Below, piece by piece: positions 1-11,742 of a stretch of 48,493 bases of DNA. Position numbers and translations under genes: made by a program. The notes below the pieces were generated by a model. It was not told the origin of the DNA. It did not search any database and worked only from the letters and a program-made list of their open reading frames with translations. Within the stretch, counting starts at the first letter, position 1; each line of letters starts with the position of its first letter. This stretch comes from Streptomyces misionensis. Lineage in GTDB: Bacteria > Actinomycetota > Actinomycetes > Streptomycetales > Streptomycetaceae. The stretch covers positions 43,848 through 92,340 of the forward strand of contig NZ_VOGW01000132.1 of the NCBI RefSeq assembly GCF_007896895.1, given 5' to 3'.

Positions 1-107
1 GCCGGGAGCCGTCGCGCCGCCCGGCGAGCCAGCCGACCAGCTCCGCCGCCGGGCCCGAGACGGTCACCTCGGGCTCGTCCGCGGCCCCCCCGGCGTCCCA
101 GGTCCGC
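1..107 (-). pseudogene. C-terminal fragment of a mycothiol-dependent maleylpyruvate isomerase-like enzyme
   Basis: Read on the minus strand from about position 107 to the left edge, one open frame gives a stretch ending VTVSGPAAELVGWLAGR. That is the hallmark C-terminal signature of the DinB-like mycothiol-dependent maleylpyruvate isomerase family. The catalytic N-terminal part should lie to the right, but that DNA encodes the Rieske protein on the other strand, so only the tail remains here. The C-terminus continues off the window. Third-position GC cannot separate the two strands because both frames share the same third positions; the call rests on the motif. A misjoined contig is an alternative to a genuine deletion. 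Confidence 0.55.
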
Positions 108-494
108 GTGACCGCCGTGGTCCCGGTCGCCGGGCTCGGCCTGGCGGCGTGCTCGGCCCCGGGCGGAGACGGCGCCTCCGCGTCCAGCCCGACCGCGCCG
201 GTGGACCTCGGTGCCGAGAGCGAGGTCGCCAAGGGCGGCGCCAAGCTCTACCGGGAGCACAACGTGGTGGTCAGCAGGGACGACAGCGGGGCGCTGAAGG
301 CGTACAGCACGATCTGCACGCACGCCGGTTGCCCGATCAACAAGCTCCAGGGCACCACCCTGATCTGCCCCTGCCACGGCAGCCAGTTCGACGCCATGAC
401 CGGCAAGGTGGTCCAGTCGCCGGCCACCGTGCCCCTGACCGAGCTGTCGGTGCAGACCAAGGACGGCAAGATCGTCGCGGGCCCGGCGGCCTGA
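108..494 (+). CDS. Rieske (2Fe-2S) lipoprotein, 5' end apparently lost
   Basis: A small exported Rieske protein that would carry a 2Fe-2S cluster for electron transfer at the outer face of the membrane. The cluster-binding boxes are CTHAGC and CPCHGSQFD in the second half, with two Cys and two His ligands. The N-terminus runs through a hydrophobic stretch into the lipobox LAAC, so Cys16 would be lipidated. Family members usually start 15-25 residues earlier with a twin-arginine n-region (RRxxL). Here the first possible start is a GTG directly at the lipoprotein h-region with no ribosome binding site, and the frame upstream reads antisense to an enzyme fragment. The gene is therefore probably 5' truncated, and expression is doubtful. 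Confidence 0.75.
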   Translation: MTAVVPVAGLGLAACSAPGGDGASASSPTAPVDLGAESEVAKGGAKLYREHNVVVSRDDSGALKAYSTICTHAGCPINKLQGTTLICPCHGSQFDAMTGKVVQSPATVPLTELSVQTKDGKIVAGPAA

Positions 495-499
495 CCCCG

Positions 500-540
500 G
501 CGGCGCCCCGGCGGTCCACGGGTCAACCAGCGGGCGCCGC
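500..540. terminator. bidirectional terminator hairpin
   Basis: A 9-bp perfect inverted repeat (GCGGCGCCC at 500-508 with GGGCGCCGC at 532-540) lies between the convergent Rieske and HTH-regulator genes. There is no U tract, as is usual for Streptomyces terminators. Confidence 0.5.
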
Positions 541-548
541 GCCCCCGT

Positions 549-1499
549 TCACCGCTGCCAGTCCCACGCGATGCCCACGACGCCCGGCCGGATGCGCGGC
601 TCGACCACATGGACGCAGTGGTGCGGGGCGGTGACGGGGAGTTCCTGCCGGCCGCCGCGCGGGGCCGCCGGGGAGTGCTGGGTGAAGCGGTGGCAGCGCA
701 CGGGCAGCGCCGCCGCGTCGAAGCGCACCTGGAGCGCGTACTGACCGCCCGGCACGTCGAAACCGCGCAGGTACTCACGGGCGGCCCGGGCCGTGCCGTC
801 CTCGACGGCGTACCGGAAGAGGAACGTGTCCCCGGCGCGCAGCCGGGTGCCGAAGAGCAGCTCGGCCACCAGCACCCCGCTGTCGTGGTCGAAGCGGACG
901 CGGCCGGTGCGGCAGTTCTCCAGGGCCCGCACCCGCATGTCGCGCGGCGCGCAGCCCGGGTCGCCCCGGTGCACCGCGAGGAAGCCGTCGACGCCGTCGC
1001 GGTGGGCGCGCACGATGTGATGGGCCTCGCGGGCCGCCAGCTCGCGCCGGGCGCCGATCCGGACGCACTCGTGGTGGCCCAGGGTGTGCAGCCCGCTGTC
1101 CGCCGGGCGGCCCAGCTCGGCCCGCAGCCGGTCCACCACGGCCGAGGCCTCGACCAGGGAGCGGTACGAGCGGGCCGCCCGGCGGCCGGATGCCGGGTGC
1201 GGCTCGGACTCCGCGAGCAGCCGGATCAGGGACTCGTCCGGCAGCTGGAGGATCTCCTCCAGGGCGCGTACCGCGCGCAGCGACTCCGGGCGCTGCGGAC
1301 GGCGGGCGCCCTGCTGCCAGTAACTCAGGCTGGTCACCCCGACCTTGACCCCGTGGCGCGAGAGATGGTGCTGCACGCGCTGGAGCGGCAGACCGCGCGC
1401 GGCGATCGCGGCACGCAGCGCCACATGGAAGGGGCCGCCGCGCAGGGCCGAGTCCAGTTCCCCGCTGGGAAGGTCCGCGTGCTGTGTGGCATGCAGCAT
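549..1499 (-). CDS. helix-turn-helix transcriptional regulator (XRE-like N-terminus)
   Basis: A 316-residue protein. Residues about 25-95 form a helix-turn-helix region including SLSYWQQGARRPQRPESL, typical of actinobacterial XRE-type regulators. The remaining two thirds is a large C-terminal domain with HTLGHHECVRIGARRELAA and several Asp/Arg/His clusters, which I do not recognise as a known ligand-binding fold. It starts with ATG and has an AAAGG-like ribosome binding site about 10 bases upstream. It points away from uvrC and towards the Rieske gene. Its regulon and ligand cannot be read from the sequence. Confidence 0.8.
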   Translation of the reverse strand: MLHATQHADLPSGELDSALRGGPFHVALRAAIAARGLPLQRVQHHLSRHGVKVGVTSLSYWQQGARRPQRPESLRAVRALEEILQLPDESLIRLLAESEPHPASGRRAARSYRSLVEASAVVDRLRAELGRPADSGLHTLGHHECVRIGARRELAAREAHHIVRAHRDGVDGFLAVHRGDPGCAPRDMRVRALENCRTGRVRFDHDSGVLVAELLFGTRLRAGDTFLFRYAVEDGTARAAREYLRGFDVPGGQYALQVRFDAAALPVRCHRFTQHSPAAPRGGRQELPVTAPHHCVHVVEPRIRPGVVGIAWDWQR

Positions 1500-1847
1500 G
1501 CCGAGGGGCCTTTCTGTGAGGTGTCACGACGGCTGGTCAGACCGTCTGCGCGGTGTGCGGGGCCACCCCCGTGGCGTCGTGACGCCCATGGCTGCGCACG
1601 CCGCGCCCCTTCCCGCACGTGCCGGCCCCGAGTTCCCCCGCATTGAAGCGTGTTGATCAGCACCCGACAACACCTGGGGACCGGTCGCCCCGGACGACTG
1701 GCCGGACCCCGCCCCTCACCGGGCGGCGGGCGCCGGCGGGCGGGCCTTTCGGGCCCCGCGGCCGGAGCGGACCGGTCCGCGCGCCGCGGAGCCGGCGTCG
1801 TCCACAGGCCCGACGCGGTGTCGGTGCTCGCCAGTAGGGTGTGAGAC
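1500..1847. other. intergenic region upstream of the HTH regulator and uvrC
   Basis: A 348-base divergent intergenic region. I see no credible gene. It holds TCACGACG and CGTCGTGA as a loose inverted repeat near 1520-1580, a GACGG/CCGTC repeat near 1530-1545, and a likely uvrC promoter at its right end. No LexA-type box was seen. Confidence 0.6.
1835..1847 (+). promoter_or_regulatory. -10 element and leaderless start of uvrC
   Basis: TAGGGT at 1835-1840 is a good Streptomyces -10 hexamer only seven bases from the ATG of uvrC. Transcription would then begin at or next to the start codon. No convincing ribosome binding site is present, which agrees with a leaderless message. Confidence 0.45.
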
Positions 1848-4139
1848 ATGGCCGATCCCTCCAGCTACCGCCCCAGGCCGGGAGACATCCCGGACACCCC
1901 CGGGGTGTACAGGTTCCGTGACGAGCACCGCCGGGTGATCTACGTCGGAAAGGCGAAAAGCCTGCGCCAGCGCCTGGCGAACTACTTCCAGGACCTGGCG
2001 AACCTGCACCCCCGCACCCGGACCATGGTGACCACCGCCGCGTCCGTGGAGTGGACCGTGGTGTCCACGGAGGTCGAGGCGCTGCAGCTGGAGTACTCCT
2101 GGATCAAGGAGTTCGACCCCCGGTTCAACGTCAAGTACCGCGACGACAAGAGCTACCCGTACCTCGCGGTGACGATGAACGAGGAGTTCCCGCGCGTCCA
2201 GGTGATGCGCGGTCACAAGAAGAAGGGCGTGCGGTACTTCGGGCCGTACGGACACGCGTGGGCCATCCGGGACACCGTCGACCTGCTGCTGCGGGTCTTC
2301 CCGGTGCGCACCTGCTCGGCGGGCGTGTTCAAGAACGCCGCCCGCACCGGCCGGCCCTGCCTGCTCGGCTACATCGGCAAGTGCTCCGCCCCCTGCGTCG
2401 GCCGCATCAGCCCCGAGGATCACCGGGACCTGGCCGACGAGTTCTGCGACTTCATGGCCGGCCGCACCGGCACCTACCTCCGCCGTCTGGAGAGGCAGAT
2501 GATGGAGGCGGCGGAGGAGATGGAGTACGAGCGGGCCGCCCGGCTGCGCGACGACATCGGGGCCCTGAAGAAGGCCATGGAGAAGAGCGCGGTCGTGCTC
2601 GCCGACGCGACCGACGCGGACCTCATGGCCGTCGCCGAGGACGAGCTGGAGGCGGCCGTGCAGATCTTCCACGTGCGCGGTGGCCGGGTGCGCGGTCAGC
2701 GAGGCTGGGTGACCGACAAGGTCGAGGAGGTCACCACCGGCGCCCTGGTCGAGCACGCCCTCCAGCAGCTGTACGGCGAGGAGACCGGGGACGCGGTGCC
2801 CAAGGAGGTCCTGGTCCCGGCGCTGCCCGAGCCGGTCGAGCCGGTCCAGGAGTGGCTGACCGGGCGCCGCGGGTCCCATGTGTCGCTGCGCATCCCGCAG
2901 CGCGGCGACAAGAAGGCGCTCATGGAGACCGTGCAGCGCAACGCCCAGCAGGCGCTCGCCCTGCACAAGACCAAGCGCGCCTCCGACCTCACCACCCGCT
3001 CCCGCGCCCTGGAGGAGATCGCCGACGCCCTCGACCTGGACAGCGCCCCGCTGCGCATCGAGTGCTACGACATCTCGCACCTCCAGGGGGACGACGTGGT
3101 CGCCTCCATGGTGGTCTTCGAGGACGGGTTGCAGCGCAAGAGCGAGTACCGCCGCTTCCAGATCAAGGGCTTCGCGGGCCAGGACGACGTCCGCTCCATG
3201 CACGAGGTGATCACCCGCCGCTTCAAGCGGTACCTCGCCGAGAAGGAGCGGACGGGGGAGTGGGCCGACGGCGAGGAGACCGACGGCGACACCGCGCCCG
3301 CCGGCAATGCCCCGGCAGTCGACCGGTTCACCTCCGCCGGCACGGCCCCGGGAAGCGACCGGCTCATCCCCGGTGGAACCGGCCCGGAAACGGACGCGGT
3401 CACCGGTGCGGAGCCCGGCCCGCTCACCGCCACGGCCCCGGAAAGCGACCGGCTCGCCCCCGGCGAAAGCGGCCCGGAAACCGGCCCCCGGCCCGGCCCG
3501 GTCCCCGGCGTCGGAGCCGGCCCGCTCAACGGTGCCCTCAAGGACGACGACGGGCGCCCCCGGAAGTTCGCCTACCCGCCCCAGCTCGTCGTGGTCGACG
3601 GCGGGCAGCCGCAGGTCGCGGCGGCCCGGCGGGCGCTGGACGAGCTGGGCATCGACGACATCGCGGTGTGCGGCCTCGCCAAACGGCTGGAGGAGGTCTG
3701 GCTGCCCGGTGAGGACGACCCCGTCGTACTGCCCCGCACCAGCGAGGGCCTGTACCTGCTCCAGCGCGTTCGGGACGAGGCGCACCGGTTCGCGATCACC
3801 TATCAGCGCACCAAGCGCGCCAAACGCTTCCGCGCCGGCCCCCTGGACGACGTCCCCGGCCTCGGCGAAACCAGGAAACAGGCGCTCATCAAGCATTTCG
3901 GCTCGGTGAAGCGGCTGCGGTCCGCCACAATCGAACAGATCCAGGAAGTGCCCGGGATAGGCCGCAAGACGGCCGAGACCATCGCCGCGGCCCTCGCCCA
4001 GGCGGCCCCGGCCGCACCCGCCGTGAACACGGCGACCGGAGAGATCATGGAAGACGAGGAACCCGAGACGACGGCGGGCTCCTCGGGGGCGCCCGTGACC
4101 ACGGGTCCCCCGGACGAACGACGGGGGCAGGAGACATGA
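1848..4139 (+). CDS. uvrC: excinuclease ABC subunit C
   Basis: UvrC makes the two incisions around bulky DNA lesions in nucleotide excision repair, acting with UvrA and UvrB. Visible domains: a GIY-YIG nuclease (GVY at 19-21, IYVG at 31-34), a UvrB-binding UVR segment near 205-245 ([13 protein letters not shown]), an RNase H-like endonuclease with [10 protein letters not shown] near 405 and VVVDGGQPQ near 583, and two helix-hairpin-helix motifs near 663-717 ([20 protein letters not shown]). At 763 residues it is longer than the usual 600-700. The excess is a Gly/Pro/Thr-rich segment at about 468-569, inserted inside the endonuclease half, plus an acidic tail after the HhH motifs. The stop overlaps the rapZ start (ATGA), so translation is coupled. 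Confidence 0.97.
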   Translation: MADPSSYRPRPGDIPDTPGVYRFRDEHRRVIYVGKAKSLRQRLANYFQDLANLHPRTRTMVTTAASVEWTVVSTEVEALQLEYSWIKEFDPRFNVKYRDDKSYPYLAVTMNEEFPRVQVMRGHKKKGVRYFGPYGHAWAIRDTVDLLLRVFPVRTCSAGVFKNAARTGRPCLLGYIGKCSAPCVGRISPEDHRDLADEFCDFMAGRTGTYLRRLERQMMEAAEEMEYERAARLRDDIGALKKAMEKSAVVLADATDADLMAVAEDELEAAVQIFHVRGGRVRGQRGWVTDKVEEVTTGALVEHALQQLYGEETGDAVPKEVLVPALPEPVEPVQEWLTGRRGSHVSLRIPQRGDKKALMETVQRNAQQALALHKTKRASDLTTRSRALEEIADALDLDSAPLRIECYDISHLQGDDVVASMVVFEDGLQRKSEYRRFQIKGFAGQDDVRSMHEVITRRFKRYLAEKERTGEWADGEETDGDTAPAGNAPAVDRFTSAGTAPGSDRLIPGGTGPETDAVTGAEPGPLTATAPESDRLAPGESGPETGPRPGPVPGVGAGPLNGALKDDDGRPRKFAYPPQLVVVDGGQPQVAAARRALDELGIDDIAVCGLAKRLEEVWLPGEDDPVVLPRTSEGLYLLQRVRDEAHRFAITYQRTKRAKRFRAGPLDDVPGLGETRKQALIKHFGSVKRLRSATIEQIQEVPGIGRKTAETIAAALAQAAPAAPAVNTATGEIMEDEEPETTAGSSGAPVTTGPPDERRGQET

Positions 4140-5179
4140 CCGAGCACGACGCGGAACCCACGCAGCGCCGAGATCAGGCGCGTGGCGGCCCGGGCGACGA
4201 CACGGGCCGGCAGCACACCGGCCGGCCCACCGCCCGCCGGCACACGGGCCAGGACGCGGCCGACGACAACGGAGCACAGGTGAGTACGGGCAGCGAGACA
4301 CCCGGGGTACCCGAAGCGGCCATCCCGGAGCTGGTGATCATCTCCGGCATGTCCGGAGCGGGCCGCTCGACGGCCGCGAAGTGTCTGGAGGACCTCGGCT
4401 GGTTCGTCGTGGACAACCTCCCGCCCGCCCTCATCCCCACCATGGTGGAGCTGGGCGCCCGCTCCCAGGGCAACGTGGCGCGGATCGCGGTGGTCGTGGA
4501 CGTCCGCGGCCGGCGCTTCTTCGACAACCTGCGCGAGTCCCTGGCGGACCTGGAGGCCAAGCACGTCACCCGGCGGATCGTCTTCCTGGAGTCCTCCGAC
4601 GAGGCACTGGTGCGCCGCTTCGAGTCGGTGCGCCGCCCCCACCCCCTCCAGGGCGACGGCCGCATCGTGGACGGCATCGCCGCCGAGCGGGAACTGCTGC
4701 GCGAACTGCGCGGCGACGCCGACCTGGTGATCGACACCTCCAGCCTCAACGTGCACGAGCTGCGCGCCAAGATGGACGCCCAGTTCGCCGGCGAGGAGGA
4801 GCCCGAGCTGCGGGCCACCGTGATGTCCTTCGGGTTCAAGTACGGCCTCCCGGTCGACGCCGATCTCGTCGCGGACATGCGGTTCCTGCCCAACCCGCAC
4901 TGGGTCCCGGAGCTGCGCCCGTTCACCGGCCTCAACGAGGAGGTCGCCGCGTACGTCTTCAACCAGCCCGGCGCCAAGGAGTTCCTGGACCGGTACGCCG
5001 AGCTGCTTCGGCTCATCGCGGCGGGGTATCGGCGCGAGGGCAAGCGCTATGTGACCATCGCCATCGGCTGCACCGGCGGCAAGCACCGCTCGGTCGCGAT
5101 GTCGGAGAAGCTCGCCGCGCGCCTCGCGGCCGAGGGCGTCGAGACGGTGGTCGTGCACCGGGACATGGGACGGGAATGA
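4136..5179 (+). CDS. rapZ: RNase adapter / nucleotide-binding protein RapZ
   Basis: RapZ family ATP/GTP-binding protein. In enterobacteria RapZ guides RNase E to the GlmZ small RNA to control aminosugar synthesis; its role in actinomycetes is less clear. The P-loop GMSGAGRST is at about residues 71-79, followed by the family hallmark [13 protein letters not shown]. The conserved C-terminal domain contains [10 protein letters not shown] near 312-321. The first 48 residues are low complexity (repeated HTGR) and absent from most homologues. An internal GTG at 4280 has GGAG five bases upstream and would give a normal-length protein of 299 residues, so it may be the real or a second start. The 5' end overlaps uvrC, and the stop overlaps the yvcK ATG. 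Confidence 0.95.
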   Translation: MTEHDAEPTQRRDQARGGPGDDTGRQHTGRPTARRHTGQDAADDNGAQVSTGSETPGVPEAAIPELVIISGMSGAGRSTAAKCLEDLGWFVVDNLPPALIPTMVELGARSQGNVARIAVVVDVRGRRFFDNLRESLADLEAKHVTRRIVFLESSDEALVRRFESVRRPHPLQGDGRIVDGIAAERELLRELRGDADLVIDTSSLNVHELRAKMDAQFAGEEEPELRATVMSFGFKYGLPVDADLVADMRFLPNPHWVPELRPFTGLNEEVAAYVFNQPGAKEFLDRYAELLRLIAAGYRREGKRYVTIAIGCTGGKHRSVAMSEKLAARLAAEGVETVVVHRDMGRE

Positions 5180-6257
5180 CGGAACGTACACCGCGGCTGG
5201 GCCGGCTGCGCCGGATGGTGCCGGACGCGCGCTCCGGCCGCTCCGCCGGGACCGGGGCCGGCCGCCCCGTCGAGGCCCGCGGGGGCCGGCCCCGTCGCCG
5301 GGGCGCCCAGCCGAAGGTGGTCGCGCTCGGCGGCGGCAGGGGCCTGTCCGCCTCGCTCGCCGCCCTGCGCCGGATCACCGGCGACCTCACCGCCGTCGTC
5401 ACGGTGGCCGACGACGGCGGCTCCAGCGGCCGGCTGCGCGACGAGTTGGGCGTGCTGCCGCCCGGCGATCTGCGCAAGGCGCTGGCCGCGCTCTGCGGCG
5501 ACGACGACTGGGGCCAGACCTGGGCCCGGGTCATCCAGCACCGCTTCCAGTCCCAGGGCGACCTGCACGACCACGCGGTGGGCAACCTGCTGATCGTCGC
5601 CCTGTGGGAGCAGCTCGGCGACCACGTCCAGGCCCTGGACCTGGTCGGCAAGCTGCTCGGCGCGCACGGCCGGGTGCTGCCCATGTCCGCCGTACCGCTG
5701 GAACTCCAGGCCCTGGTCAAGGGGCACGACCCGGAGCACCCGGAGGACGTGGACACCGTGCGCGGGCAGGCCACGGTCGCGCTGACGCCCGGCGAGGTGC
5801 AGTCCGTGCACCTGGTGCCGAACGACCCGCCGGCCGTCCCCGAGGCGCTGGCGGCGGTGCTGGACGCCGACTGGGTGGTGCTCGGCCCCGGCTCCTGGTT
5901 CTCCTCGGTGATCCCGCACCTGCTCGTGCCCGAGCTGCTGGACGCGCTGACCGAGACCAAGGCGCGCAAGGTCCTGTCCCTGAACCTCGCCCCGCAGCCG
6001 GGAGAAACCGACGGCTTCTCCCCGCAGCGTCATTTGGAGGTTTTGGGGCGACACGCCCCTAAACTCGCCCTGGACGTGGTGCTGGCCGACGAGGCCGCCG
6101 TGCCCGACCGCGACTCGCTCACCGAGGCCGCCAAGCGGCTGGGCGCCGCGGTCGAGCTGGCCCCGGTGGCCCGGACCGACGGAACACCCCGGCACGACCC
6201 GGAGCTGTTGGCCGCCGCGTACGACCGTATTTTTCGGATGCATGGAAGGATCGGCCC

Positions 6258-6267
<10 letters not shown>
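5176..6267 (+). CDS. yvcK: YvcK/CofD-family gluconeogenesis factor
   Basis: YvcK-family protein, which binds UDP-sugars in Bacillus and Mycobacterium (CuvA) and links carbon metabolism to cell-wall synthesis. Conserved segments are [13 protein letters not shown] at 49-61 and [18 protein letters not shown] at 76-93, the phosphate-binding fold shared with CofD, and [13 protein letters not shown] further on. The start is the ATG overlapping the rapZ stop, giving 363 residues. The first ~45 residues are Arg/Gly-rich and not conserved. The 3' end overlaps the whiA start by ten bases. The rapZ-yvcK-whiA order is conserved from Bacillus to Streptomyces. Confidence 0.95.
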
Positions 6268-8661
<2,394 letters not shown>

Positions 8662-8699
8662 TCGCCGAAGACCACAGCAGCACGACCGTGACATGAGAG

Positions 8700-8739
8700 C
8701 AGGGCTCGGCAGGCGCAGCGCGGCGCCCGCCGGGCCCTG
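8700..8739 (+). terminator. gap-pgk intergenic hairpin
   Basis: An imperfect stem of about 15 pairs: CAGGGC with GCCCTG, CGGC with GCCG, and GGCGC with GCGCC. It is either a terminator or an attenuator that sets the gap to pgk expression ratio. Confidence 0.6.
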
Positions 8740-8805
8740 TCTCGCGCACGGACCACGTCCTCATACGATCAGGTGCACCACGAGCCCTCCTCAGGAGTCC
8801 ACTCA

Positions 8806-10017
8806 ATGAAGACGATCGACGAACTTCTCGCCGACGGCGTAAGCGGCAAGCGGGTCTTCGTCCGCGCCGACCTCAACGTGCCGCTGGCCGACGGAACGAT
8901 CACCGACGACGGCCGCATCCGCGCCGTCCTGCCCACCGTCAAGGCCCTCGCGGACGCGGGCGCCAAGGTGATCGTCGCCTCGCACCTGGGCCGCCCCAAG
9001 GGCGCCCCGGACCCCGCCTTCTCGCTGCTGCCCGCCGCCGAGCGCCTCGGTGAACTACTCGGCGCCCCGGTCGCCTTCGCCCAGGACACCGTGGGCCCCG
9101 CCGCCCACGACGCCGTCGACGGCCTCCAGCCCGGCCAGGTCGCGGTCATCGAGAACCTGCGCTTCAACCCCGGCGAGACGGCCAAGGACGACACCGAGCG
9201 CGGCGAGTTCGCCGACCGGCTCGCCGCCCTCGCCGACGTGTACGTGGGCGACGGCTTCGGCGCCGTGCACCGCAAGCACGCCTCCGTGTACGACCTCCCG
9301 GCCCGGCTGCCGCACTACGCCGGCCACCTCATCGCCACCGAGGTCGGCGTCCTGAAGAAGCTCACCGAGGACGTCAAGCGCCCCTACGTCGTCGCGCTCG
9401 GCGGCGCCAAGGTCTCCGACAAGCTCGCCGTCATCGACCAGCTGCTCGGCAAGGCCGACCGGCTGCTCATCGGCGGCGGCATGGCCTACACCTTCCTCAA
9501 GGCCAAGGGCTACGAGGTCGGCATCTCCCTCCTCCAGGAGGACCAGATCCCGGCCGTCACCGAGTACATGCAGCGCGCCGAGAAGCAGGGCGTGGAACTG
9601 GTGCTGCCCGTCGACGTCCTCGTGGCCCGGGAGTTCCCGGATCTGAAGACCAAGGCGCCGAGCCGGTTCACCACCGTCGACGCGGACAAGATCCCCGCCG
9701 ACCAGGAGGGCCTGGACATCGGCCCCAAGACCCGAGAGCTGTACGCCTCGAAGCTCGCCGACGCCGAGACCGTCTTCTGGAACGGTCCCATGGGCGTCTT
9801 CGAGCACACCGACTACGCCGAGGGCACCAAGGTGGTCGCCCAGGCGCTCGTCGACTCGGACGGGTTCACCGTCGTCGGCGGCGGTGACTCCGCCGCGGCC
9901 GTGCGTACGCTCGGCTTCGACGAGAACGCTTTCGGCCACATCTCGACCGGTGGCGGCGCCTCCCTCGAATACCTCGAGGGCAAGACGCTCCCCGGCCTCG
10001 CCGCACTGGAGGACTGA
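8806..10017 (+). CDS. pgk: phosphoglycerate kinase
   Basis: Transfers phosphate from 1,3-bisphosphoglycerate to ADP in glycolysis. The PGK signature RADLNVPL is at 20-27, substrate-binding SHLGRPKG near 63-70, and nucleotide-binding GGGDS at 358-362. The ATG at 8806 is preceded by AGGAG at 8793-8797. The 403-residue length is normal. TpiA follows after six bases, so the two are co-transcribed. Confidence 0.97.
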   Translation: MKTIDELLADGVSGKRVFVRADLNVPLADGTITDDGRIRAVLPTVKALADAGAKVIVASHLGRPKGAPDPAFSLLPAAERLGELLGAPVAFAQDTVGPAAHDAVDGLQPGQVAVIENLRFNPGETAKDDTERGEFADRLAALADVYVGDGFGAVHRKHASVYDLPARLPHYAGHLIATEVGVLKKLTEDVKRPYVVALGGAKVSDKLAVIDQLLGKADRLLIGGGMAYTFLKAKGYEVGISLLQEDQIPAVTEYMQRAEKQGVELVLPVDVLVAREFPDLKTKAPSRFTTVDADKIPADQEGLDIGPKTRELYASKLADAETVFWNGPMGVFEHTDYAEGTKVVAQALVDSDGFTVVGGGDSAAAVRTLGFDENAFGHISTGGGASLEYLEGKTLPGLAALED

Positions 10018-10023
10018 CCCCGT

Positions 10024-10800
<777 letters not shown>

Positions 10801-10855
10801 CGGTGCGGTGACGCCGCTCATGAGTAGGCGGTAGCCGCGATACGTCGTACTCTTG

Positions 10856-10885
10856 CGGGGGCACGGCCCAGGTGCTGTGCCCCCG
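10856..10885 (+). terminator. tpiA-secG hairpin (terminator or attenuator)
   Basis: A perfect 9-bp stem, CGGGGGCAC (10856-10864) with GTGCCCCCG (10877-10885), and a 12-base loop. It lies just before the secG ribosome binding site, so it could act as a terminator for the glycolytic operon or as a leader structure for secG. Confidence 0.5.
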
Positions 10886-10919
10886 TCGTCCATCCGAATC
10901 CGAGGAAGTTGGTCCAGCC

Positions 10920-11156
10920 GTGGTTTTGGGGTTCTCGATCGCCCTGATCGTCTTCAGCCTGTTGCTGATGCTGCTGGTGCTGATGCACAAGGGAAAGGGC
11001 GGCGGCCTCTCCGACATGTTCGGTGGCGGCATGCAGTCCTCCGTCGGCGGCTCCTCGGTCGCCGAGCGCAACCTCGACCGGATCACCGTCGTGATCGGCG
11101 TGCTGTGGCTCGCGTGCATCGTGGTCCTCGGCATCCTGATGAAGACGAACAGCTGA
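10920..11156 (+). CDS. secG: preprotein translocase subunit SecG
   Basis: Small SecYEG subunit that assists SecA-driven export. The 78-residue protein has two membrane segments (about 3-20 and 57-74) separated by the conserved Gly-rich cytoplasmic loop HKGKGGGLSDMFGGG. The GTG start fits the family N-terminus VVLGFS; GAGGAA about 12 bases upstream serves as ribosome binding site. The position directly after tpiA is conserved in many Gram-positive bacteria. Confidence 0.95.
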   Translation: MVLGFSIALIVFSLLLMLLVLMHKGKGGGLSDMFGGGMQSSVGGSSVAERNLDRITVVIGVLWLACIVVLGILMKTNS

Positions 11157-11273
11157 TCCCGGGCTTCACGGCCCACACATTCCGTACGTTGAGCCCCATG
11201 TTCGGTACGCGCCCCCATGCGCGGCCTATCATGGGGCTTGCGTCTGGATGTGGGGGGCGGTAACTCCAATCAC

Positions 11274-11301
11274 TGGACGCGCGTTGGGCCTTACGTAGAC
11301 T
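11274..11301 (+). promoter_or_regulatory. promoter of the RbpA-family gene
   Basis: TGGACG (11274-11279), a 16-base spacer and TAGACT (11296-11301) form a good HrdB-type promoter, leaving a leader of about 60 bases. Confidence 0.45.
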
Positions 11302-11367
11302 GAGGCGCTCGCGGCGAAGCGGAACGCCGACTCGCTTCGCGGCACCATCACGCAGGGAGTTACGACC

Positions 11368-11703
11368 GTGGCAAGTGGCAACGCGATCCGAGGAAGCCGG
11401 GTCGGGGCGGGGCCGATGGGCGAGGCCGAGCGCGGCGAGTCCGCACCGCGGCTGCGCATCTCCTTCTGGTGCTCCAACGGGCACGAGACGCAGCCGAGCT
11501 TCGCCAGCGACGCGCAGGTTCCCGACACCTGGGACTGCCCGCGCTGCGGCTTTCCGGCCGGCCAGGACCGGGACAACCCCCCGGACCCGCCGCGCACCGA
11601 GCCGTACAAGACCCACCTCGCCTATGTGCGCGAGCGGCGCAGCGACGCGGACGGCGAGGCGATCCTCGCCGAGGCGCTCGCCAAACTGCGCGGCGAGATC
11701 TAG
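11368..11703 (+). CDS. RbpA-family RNA polymerase-binding protein (likely the RbpB paralogue)
   Basis: A 111-residue relative of RbpA, the actinobacterial protein that binds RNA polymerase and the principal sigma factor and stabilises open complexes. Zinc ligands are visible as Cys35, His39, Cys57 and Cys60 (CSNGH and CPRC). The C-terminal sigma-interacting segment THLAYVRERRS followed by a Leu/Ala helix corresponds to THWDMLLERRS of RbpA. The usual Streptomyces RbpA has a different N-terminus and a longer tail, so I read this as the second paralogue. GTG start with GGGAG 11 bases upstream. Confidence 0.8.
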   Translation: MASGNAIRGSRVGAGPMGEAERGESAPRLRISFWCSNGHETQPSFASDAQVPDTWDCPRCGFPAGQDRDNPPDPPRTEPYKTHLAYVRERRSDADGEAILAEALAKLRGEI

Positions 11704-11713
11704 GAATTGACGA

Positions 11714-11742
11714 CCGGCCGGGCCCCTCGGGTGCCTGGCCGG
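11714..11742 (+). terminator. terminator after the RbpA-family gene
   Basis: A 10-bp stem with one G-U pair (CCGGCCGGGC with GCCTGGCCGG) and a nine-base loop, starting 10 bases after the stop codon. Confidence 0.65.

Noticed and set aside
1716..4301. Very long open frame antisense to uvrC (861 codons)
   Set aside because: In this GC range antisense frames of real genes stay open. The product is Arg/Gly/Leu/Val noise without motifs, and uvrC on the other strand is certain.
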